Shown here: piece after piece, positions 27,711-33,949 of the stretch
How the letters are laid out: each line of letters opens with the position of its first letter
Position numbering within the stretch: position 1 is the first letter of the stretch
Origin: CAJBLF01 sp964545415
Lineage (GTDB): Bacteria > Patescibacteriota > Gracilibacteria > Absconditabacterales > Absconditicoccaceae
Direction of reading: 5' to 3'
Length of the DNA: 33,949 bases
Assembly (NCBI GenBank): GCA_964545415.1
Contig: CAZJFP010000014.1
Span: forward strand, 1-33,949
The notes under the pieces: generated by a model
The model's input: only the letters and a program-made list of their open reading frames with translations
Told to the model about the DNA's origin: nothing
Database searches by the model: none
Made by a program: the position numbers and the translations under genes

Positions 27711-28280
27711 ATGTCAGAATATATATCTGAATATGAGAAAGAGAGAAAGAAAAAGGAGTCAAAAAACGTTAACGAAAAAAAGGGCATAGACAAAGAGCAT
27801 GAAGAAATGATGAAACAAAGCAAAATCAGCCTCAAAGAACTCAAGGATCTGGTCAAAGAAGGAGCTATTGATCTTGACCAAAAAACACTGGATAAAATCC
27901 AACAAGATGATAGATTGGATACACAAGAATTAGATACCGTTATAGAATCTCTAAAATTGAAAGTGTTATTGGAAAAAATAGAAGAAATAGTAAACAATCC
28001 AGAAATAGAGAATATTCTACCAAAAGAACTGAGAATAACGCCAAAAGAATTCAAAGATGCATGTATCGACAAAGACAAAAGACCGGCATTGTTGATGAAG
28101 ATAGATACTGCTTTGGATTGCGTAAACGATCAGGTACGTAGTGGTTGAGGAAAAATAGGAGGAAATCCGTTCTCTAGGAACATCGCCATGCGAGAGAATC
28201 TGATGCTTTTGGCAAACCAGAAAATAATAAATATTCAAGAAGATATGATAGACATGAAGAAGTATTTACAAGATAATTAA
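27711..28280 (+). CDS. Charged helical protein of unknown function
   Basis: 189 aa from the ATG at 27711 (MSEYISEYEKERKKK). An ATG at 27624 would add a 29-residue hydrophobic segment (DRLFFFLVFLQPLTITT); as it is very hydrophobic it could be a real anchor, so the start is uncertain. The body is Lys/Glu-rich and helical, with repeated acidic-hydrophobic motifs (ISLKELKDLVKEGAIDLDQKTLDKIQQDD) that suggest EF-hand-like or helix-turn units, though no calcium loop is clear. One UGA glycine at 28147. It lies 5 bp before the transporter gene, so it heads the rightward run with MurC. Confidence 0.75.
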
Positions 28281-28285
28281 CCACT

Positions 28286-29134
28286 ATGTTTCGAGCAATA
28301 ATAGGAAACCTTCTAGGGAGCATATCAACCGTATTATGGAAAAAGACATTATTGATCTCTCGCTTACCCAAGATCTTTTTCCGTTTTCTGGGAGAATTGA
28401 ATGGTATCATCATAGCGCTTATCTTGGTAGCGATAGTAGGTTTCAATCGACAAATATTGACGGACCGGAGAATTGTATGAGGAATAGTGATAATACTGCT
28501 CATCGCAATAGCCTACGACTATATACAGCAATGATTATACAGAAAAGAAAAAATATCGGCGCTTATGCCCTATGAAAATCTCAATAACGTGTTCACCATC
28601 ATCGCGGGATTTCTTATTTTCAAGGATTCATCACGGATAGCAGTCGGCATAGGAATCCTCGTAATCCTGATAACCATAGGTGCTTCCATAGATTTCAAAA
28701 AGTTTGAACGACCAAAAAATCTCAAAATGATTCTTTTGATCCAATTATTGATAGCAGCAGAATCAGTACTTACAGGATATTTTCTGACAGATTTGGGAGA
28801 CAAAGAATACTTCATCCTGTACGAACTCATTATTGTAGCAATACTCCTGATTCCCGTACTCGTAAAATGATATTTGAGCAAAATCAAAGGAACAAAAATA
28901 AAATTCCGATGATATGAAACCGGACAGGCGACAGGTACAAATCTTTCATTCATCCTCTATCTTTTTTTGGTGTCAGAATTTGGAATAGTGATTTCGACAT
29001 TATTATCCTTCTTGGCGACAGGAGTCACTATGCTATTTGGATACGTCATTCTCAAAGAGAAACCAAGCAAAAAAGATATCTATCTCACTATCATCACGAC
29101 AGCGCTAGTAGGCATAGGATTTTACTTTAAATAG
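28286..29134 (+). CDS. DMT/EamA-like transporter
   Basis: 282 aa with about nine or ten hydrophobic helices. The N-terminal helix (FRAIIGNLLGSISTVLWKKTL), the motif LMPYENLNNVFTIIAGFLIFKDSSRIAVGIGI, and the closing FLATGVTMLFGYVILKEKPSKKDIYLTIITTALVGIGFYF follow the two-repeat design of the drug/metabolite transporter (EamA) superfamily, where the last helices carry L..G...GE.....GA.LI. Substrate cannot be inferred. Four glycines are UGA. The spacers to both neighbours are 5 bp and contain no Shine-Dalgarno site, so translation may be coupled. Confidence 0.85.
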
Positions 29135-29139
29135 CCAAT

Positions 29140-30516
29140 ATGAGAAATATTGTCTTAGTCTGAGCAGGAGGAACAGGAATGTCCGGCGTAGCAGGAATGC
29201 TGCATGACTTGTGATATTCTAATATTGTTTGTATCGACGCAGTGCAAAGCGAATTGACGGATAAATTGAAATCAAAATGAATGCAAGTCATCATTGGCCA
29301 CGGGACATACAAAGTCCAATTGGGAGATGTAGTAATCTATTCTGAAGCTGCTGCAGAAAGACCAGAGATCCTCGAAGCGAGAAAAATCATGAAGGACAAC
29401 AAGAAAGTGATGGTCATCCTGAATTATTTCCAATTTTTAGGAGAAGTGTCCAAGTATTTCAGGACTATAGGATTTACGGGTACCAACGGTAAAAGTTCAT
29501 CCACTGCCCTGGCGATCCATACCGCAAAAAAATTAGATAAACAATTCTGACTCGGCATCCTATGAGCATTAGTGCCGAGTTTTGACGACAAAAGTTATGT
29601 CATCAACACGAAAGCAAAAAAAGATATCAGAAATATTTTCGACGCTATTTTCACAGGAAAAAATCTCGACTACACCCTCATAAAAAAGCGAGACTTTTTC
29701 GTAGAAGCGTGCGAATACAAAAGACATTTTCTCAATCTCGATCTTGATTACGCCATCATAACTTCACTGGAACTCGATCACACGGATTACTACAAAGACA
29801 TGAAAGACTATCTTTCCGCATTCGACCAGCTCATCACGAAACTAAAAAAAAACGTCTTTGTACCGAAGTGATTGACGTGAGTGAAATCTAAAAAGATCAA
29901 GGAAGCCGCGATAAAGAATATTCCGTTCATTCATCTATTGGGCGATCACAACAACGTCAATGGCTCATTGGTTCTCGAGTTGGTAAGCACAATTACGAAG
30001 CAACCGAAGACAAAGATAATGAGCACTATGAAGTCCTTCTGATGAATCCGAAGAAGGTTAGAATACCTCAAAGCGAACAAGAACGGTGCAAAAATCTTCA
30101 CGGATTACGGGCATATGGCCTCCTCTATCGAACTATGATATCAAGCGTTGAAAAAGAAATTTTCGAAAAAAAAATTATTCGTTATCTTCCAGCCGCATCA
30201 GATCAACAGGATCGTATTATGACGAAAAGATTTCCAAAAAGCGTTGAAAAACTATGATCAGGTTATGATCTACGATATCTATGCTGCGAGAGAAAACATC
30301 AAAGACTTCATCGAACATCACGCATTCATCCAAAAAGAAAATATTCATACCTTAGAAGACTTAGGCAATCATTTCGCTAAAGTCTGCTGAGGAACATACA
30401 CAACTAATTTTGAAGTAATAACGAAAGCTATCGAACAGGCAAAAAACGACACTGTTATCGTCATCTACAGTGCCGGTGATATCGATTACAAGATAAGGAA
30501 ATATTTAAAAAAATAA
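29140..30516 (+). CDS. murC: UDP-N-acetylmuramate--L-alanine ligase (MurC-like)
   Basis: 458 aa, usual MurC length. It attaches L-Ala to UDP-MurNAc with ATP in cytoplasmic peptidoglycan synthesis. Seen: Rossmann motif GAGGTGMSGVAGML (8-21, first Gly as UGA), ATP P-loop GTNGKSSST at 114-122 (MurC normally has GTHGKT), ELDHTDYY, the GGIRRRLEY block (Mur family F-x-G-x-x-R-R), TDYGHMASSI (usual DDYGHHP), VIFQPHQINR and a C-terminal YSAGDID. The Asn in the P-loop and the altered YGH motif are departures that could make it an Mpl-like or specialised Mur ligase, though the full context favours MurC. About nine UGA glycines. Confidence 0.92.
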
Positions 30517-30523
30517 TTTTCTC

Positions 30524-30913
30524 ATGCCGCTACCAGACATACTGAATATCTGATTCAAAATCGACGAACCGAAACTTCGACAAGAAGACCTTCCGATCGA
30601 AGAAATACTTCTTTCTGATATTGAAAATAACATGGATATACCTTATCGAGAACAAGAAGGAACAGATGATTGGAATCTTACGCCAAGAATGTGTATAGAA
30701 AATTTCGAAAAAGAAGTTCGGCATGCAAAAAAAGTGATGGAAGCGAATTTACAATATCCTATCGAACTCTATTTTCACAAAGATCAACGGATAATACTAG
30801 ATGGCGTACATAGATACACCAAAGCAGTTCGTGAAGGTCATACAACGATAAAAGTCAGGAAAGTACCTGAAGATGTCGCGCAAAAAACAAAAAGAACAGG
30901 AAAAAAAATATAA
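30524..30913 (+). CDS. ParB/sulfiredoxin-fold-like small protein
   Basis: 129 aa. The C-terminal half contains PIELYFHKDQRIILDGVHRYTKAVREGHTTIKVRKV, which has the ILDGxHRxxA pattern of the ParB N-terminal (ParB/Srx) fold, where it binds nucleotide. The N-terminal half is acidic (EEILLSDIENN) with DDWNLTPRM in the middle. The DNA-binding helix-turn-helix part of chromosomal ParB is missing, so partition is unlikely. Related stand-alone domains act as nucleases or modifiers. One UGA glycine. It begins 7 bp after murC and ends 29 bp before a convergent gene. Confidence 0.75.
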
Positions 30914-30942
30914 GAAGCGAAAATGAGAAAATACATAATATC

Positions 30943-31617
30943 TTACTGTCTTGCGTATACTCCTATCAATTCTGTCTGAGCTAGGATTTTTCCTGACATT
31001 ACTTCCAGCAACCTCTCTTTGGAAAAACCTGAAGTTACCTCTAACGTATCTGAAAGTGCATACACTTTAAAAACATACCTATGGGTTCAACTTGGTGGAC
31101 ACGGTGCTCATCGAGCAAGTTCTCCTCGCGAATTCTGACCGAAGACAGCGGTAGCAAAATCATTTTGAGAAATCAGCTGAGTGACTCATTCTACAGGAAT
31201 ATTTACCAACAAAAGATGATTCCAAACCCCAGCAGGCGCGTCAGGATCATCTACAATGAGGGCTAGAGTTTTGGCATCCTCAGGGATTCCCTCCACAGTC
31301 AATGTAGGGAAACGGCCTTCCCCGTCGCAGGTATATTGAGAAGGGATAAGTCCGTTATCGGCAAAATCCGTAATGATTTTCATTGATAGAGTGGAAGAAG
31401 GTAAAAGTGCTTTGTCCATGAGCTTTCCGCCAGAACACGTTACGTCCTGAGGTTTTTCTCCGAAGGAAAAAAATCCCGAGCCATCGGAGCTTGGGGTTCC
31501 ATGTTTCACCAACGTGTCACCGTCACATATCCGATTGTCCTCAGGAGAAAATACCCTTAGTCCTACGAGAACAAGGACGCAGACAATAATCACTATAAGT
31601 CGCAGACGTTTTCTCAT
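30943..31617 (-). CDS. PEBP family protein (YbhB/YbcL type), membrane-anchored
   Basis: 224 aa. An N-terminal hydrophobic anchor or signal (RLRLIVIIVCVLVLVGLRVF) is followed by a short Ser/Gly-rich linker. The PEBP fold comes next: IPSQYTCDGEG, LALIVDDPDAPAGVWNHLLLVNIP (the DPDxP and WxHW-like motif), GAPCPPSGTHRYVFKVYAL (the GxxxPxGxHRY motif), and AQTELIGVYAR at the end. Phosphatidylethanolamine-binding family proteins bind anionic ligands; the bacterial role is unclear. The start is the ATG at 31617; an upstream TTG (31629) is less likely. Four UGA glycines. Exported orientation inferred from the signal anchor. Confidence 0.93.
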
Positions 31618-31679
31618 ATCAAACAACAAATAAACGATTCATGACACATGAACTATATAGCGGAATAACTAATCAGTTC

Positions 31680-31714
31680 TTGAATCTTGTATCTTGTATC
31701 TTGTATCTTACATC
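31680..31714. repeat. Short heptad array (TTGTATC)
   Basis: Five units: TTGAATC, TTGTATC three times, TTACATC. It lies upstream of the PEBP gene on the far side of its start codon. Confidence 0.85.
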
Positions 31715-31773
31715 AAGGTTATACATTTCTGTCTTTTTTTTACAAATCGAATTCGTAATATATTCGAGCAACG

Positions 31774-31929
31774 AAAAAAGGCTAGTACAAAGTACCAGCC
31801 CATTTAGCAATATGCTTGCTCACAACCCATAAACGGGGAAGATTACATGAGAGCACTGCATCCATGGCGGTCGACCGGCATGGCGATGGTTCCCTGTCCA
31901 CACTTAACTATGTTATGGTGGCCGTTACC
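31774..31929 (-). ncRNA. Candidate structured small RNA with promoter and terminator
   Basis: About 155 nt that are clearly more GC-rich than the flanks and code for nothing. On the minus strand: promoter TTGATT (31963-31958), 16-bp spacer, TATCTT (31941-31936). Then come a 5' hairpin (TGGT / ACCA), a hairpin at 31888-31859 whose centre CGGTCGACCG is a perfect palindrome flanked by CATG / CATG and CATC / GATG, and a third stem GCTC.CA / TGTGAGC enclosing CCC / GGG. The end is a terminator, GGCT.GTAC-TTT-GTAC.AGCC plus six T (31800-31774). I do not recognise it as tmRNA, SRP RNA, 5S rRNA or 6S RNA. The strand is set by the terminator's T-run. It could instead be a leader of the phosphoesterase gene on the other strand. 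Confidence 0.55.
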
Positions 31930-31992
31930 ACATACAAGATAATAATACTTACAAAAAAATCAATCCTTAATCTCTTACTCCTTAATCTCTTC

Positions 31993-33240
31993 ATGCTCTT
32001 AATAGGCGATCTCCACATCAACTCACGTTACCACGAAAAGATTTTGGCCGAGCTCAAAAGGATTTTTTCTCAATATCCGAATGAAAAGAATATCATATTT
32101 CTCTGAGACTACGTCTACCATTTTGCCTACGACAGGAACGCATTGCTCCAACTCTACGGACTTTTTCTCGACCTTTTCGCTCAATGAAAAAACATCTACA
32201 TTCTCTCAGGGAACCACGATCGATTGGGAAACTCTTTTGTGTTTGAAGAAGCGAAGAAAGCGTTTGATATGATTTTGAATGCAGAATTTAGAATGCAAAA
32301 TGCTGAATGAGGAAAAATTCAATTCATCACAAAACCCAAAATAGAAAATATAGAATGAGAAGACATAGTATTCCTTCCATTCTTTTTACCGTGAGAAAAC
32401 GAAGAGCTGAATTATATTCCAAAGAACGAAAAGCTAAAAGCAATACGTGATTTTTCCCTTTTACTCGAAAAATCAGACAATAAACACGAAGCGTTTTCCT
32501 GATATATCAACAACTACTTAGCAGAACAGATCGACAGACATCCGTGAATCACCATTTTCCATCACTACTATGTCAACAACACTGCATTCCCAGGCCAGAA
32601 GTCGAAATTCAACTACAAGGATGTTGCATTGAACGAACAATTCTTGGAATTGCCAAATATAAAGTTCATATCCTGACATCTCCATCAAGGATTCACTCAC
32701 ACCAATTATCTCTGTACCGGAAGCGTACGATCCACGAGTTCATTGGAGACAAATCAAAATAAATACATCTTCCATTATGACACGAAAACGAAAAAAATTA
32801 CCGGAATACCGATCACGATCAACCCGCAATTCCTGGTCCAGAGCAAAGAAATACTCACGGAAGATCTGCTCTTCGAAGAAATAAAGAAAATCAATCAAGC
32901 GAACAAAGGGAATTATGCAAGTCCATCACGAGACATCACGTTCACAGAAGATCAGAAAATTAATCTTGAGAATACATCACTGACGCTGCAGGTCGATCAG
33001 ATAGATTACGACAAGATAGATGAAGTCATTAATCCAGAATTACGCAAGACCTGCAAAGATATTAGGTTGAAAAAAAGCGCGGAGAATCTGGACGAACTGC
33101 TCTCCAGTTTCAAAGTCGATTCCAGTCAATTAGCCTGATTCTCCGACCGAAAAAACATCCTTACCGAGTATATGCAAAAAAAATTCGGGTCCGAATACCC
33201 GAAATACGAAAAAGTTTTGAAAGAACTTAAACTATTGTAA
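31993..33240 (+). CDS. Metallophosphoesterase, SbcD/Mre11-like
   Basis: 415 aa. It has the calcineurin-type metal motifs in order: GDLHIN (D6, H8), FLGDYVYHF (Gly as UGA), SGNHDRLGNS, IFHHYYVNN, and SGHLHQGF near residue 225. These ligate two metal ions used in phosphoester or nuclease hydrolysis. The C-terminal 170 residues (after TGSVRSTSSLETNQNK) resemble the capping segment of SbcD/Mre11-like proteins, but no sbcC partner is visible. Start chosen at the ATG giving MLLIGDLHIN; upstream in-frame ATGs fall in the candidate RNA region. Eight or so UGA glycines. Convergent with the next gene, with only 4 bp between stop codons. Confidence 0.9.
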
Positions 33241-33244
33241 GCTA

Positions 33245-33877
33245 TTATGCCATGGTAGGCGGAACCGGAGATCCAAAATAGATTTTGTTATAATTTCAGG
33301 TTCTTGGAATACTGTGCAACTCATTAGGTCGAAGTTTTCTCTCACGGACACCGATACCAGAAGCGTCATAGATATAGATATCTCAATTGGAATCGGTCCT
33401 AGAATATAGGGCTACATGGCCAAATTTTCATGTTACATCCTGAAAAAACATAAGATCGCCGGGAATCAAAGTTCATGAAAGTTTAAATGAAGAGATATTC
33501 GATGAGGTTATCATATTGGTCTTTGGAGGAGAAAAATAGTTGTACAATCATCAGACTGCTCATCATACTTCAGCAACACTCTTCAAACCTGGATCATCAG
33601 ACCTATTGTAAAGATATTTGATGAATGTATCACAAACAAATGATTTCGGATATTTTGGAGGAAGCACTTTTCGATTATAATCCAAAGCATAAGGAAGTTT
33701 TTTTTCAGCAATTTCACCTGCGATATTCAACAAAAAATCCACGGTATTTTCATGTGTTTCCTTGGCAGCTATTGCTTTTACCCTTGCAATAGCATTAGGC
33801 ACAGAATTTACGATATTTTTTTTTGCACGCATTCAAGTGTCTGAATTTTCCAAAGACACATCCATAGTTTCTACCAT
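33245..33877 (-). CDS. NlpC/P60-like cysteine peptidase domain protein
   Basis: 210 aa. The catalytic Cys is probably C82 in KSFVCDTFIKYLYN and the His H154 in PGDLMFFQDVTGKFGHVALYS, the standard spacing and phrases (PGDLvFF, GHVaiY) of NlpC/P60 cell-wall amidases. No signal peptide is evident, so it may act on murein after an unusual export or inside the cell. The N-terminal 75 residues are helical and of unknown role. About seven UGA glycines. A TATAAT-like -10 box lies at 33935-33930 on the minus strand; its -35 would be outside the window. Confidence 0.85.
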
Positions 33878-33949
33878 CGTTTTTATAAAAAAAATAGGGT
33901 CTAGAGTAGTTGAAGTGATTTAAATAATCATTATAACTAGTTCATGACT

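Noticed and set aside
31774..31929. 5S rRNA or tmRNA
   Set aside because: Partial resemblance such as GTTAAG occurs, but the order of conserved 5S blocks is wrong, and no tRNA-like ends for tmRNA are present.
31816..31992. N-terminal extension of the phosphoesterase
   Set aside because: The in-frame extension covers the structured RNA region and precedes the natural family start MLLIGDLH.
319..33877. UGA read as tryptophan (code 4)
   Set aside because: UGA falls on conserved Gly columns (TrxB, S16, LepB, HSP20), and Trp positions use TGG.

Overview
The window is about 34 kb of AT-rich bacterial DNA (a scaffold with two 100-N gaps, 14723-14822 and 23035-23134). It can only be read properly if UGA is a glycine codon. 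Almost every gene carries in-frame TGA, and the TGAs fall on conserved glycines: in thioredoxin reductase before the GGQLTTT, GDVAME, VFAAGD and CMAA motifs, in UvrB before REGID-type motif blocks, in signal peptidase GDNR, and in ribosomal proteins S16 and L33. Every gene I could close ends in TAA or TAG. This is genetic code 25, known from Gracilibacteria (BD1-5) and Absconditabacteria (SR1) of the Candidate Phyla Radiation. I cannot tell from this window which of the two it is. Read with the standard code, the genes look shattered. All coordinates below use UGA=Gly.

Left part (1-8.9 kb): a 7-bp repeat array at the contig edge. Then a leftward cluster of a PrgI-like membrane protein, a VWA-domain membrane protein and a small two-helix pilin-like protein, which resembles a fragment of secretion or pilus machinery. 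A degenerate receiver-like gene is divergent from trxB-trxA. After these come a small membrane protein, a 491-aa surface-anchored protein, and two tandem MscS-type mechanosensitive channels.

Middle part (8.9-16 kb): a leftward gene holding only the C-terminal half of UvrB; a 946-aa exported protein with calcium-binding thrombospondin type 3 repeats and PKD-like modules; then a leftward block of rpmG (L33), rpsP (S16), two membrane proteins and a ferredoxin. Upstream of rpmG lie tRNA-Met(CAU), a GIY-YIG nuclease gene, a broken duplicate of the same tRNA, and tRNA-Ser(GCU).

Right part (15.4-34 kb): a 198-aa and an 843-aa protein of unknown function; envelope polysaccharide genes (pyruvyl transferase, GT2 glycosyltransferase, O-antigen ligase-like protein); a small heat-shock protein; a PH-domain membrane protein; signal peptidase I; single-stranded DNA-binding protein; tRNA-Leu(CAA); a 364-aa orphan; a rightward run with a DMT transporter, MurC and a ParB-like protein; a PEBP-family protein; a probable structured small RNA; an Mre11/SbcD-like phosphoesterase; and an NlpC/P60-like hydrolase.

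The most unusual non-coding signal is that many intergenic spacers are built of degenerate 7-bp units, in several cases as two inverted heptad arms around a central palindrome. Two of these elements share a homologous palindromic core (CTATTGT...ACGATAG). Typical Shine-Dalgarno sequences are rare before the genes, and some promoters place the start codon at the predicted transcription start.
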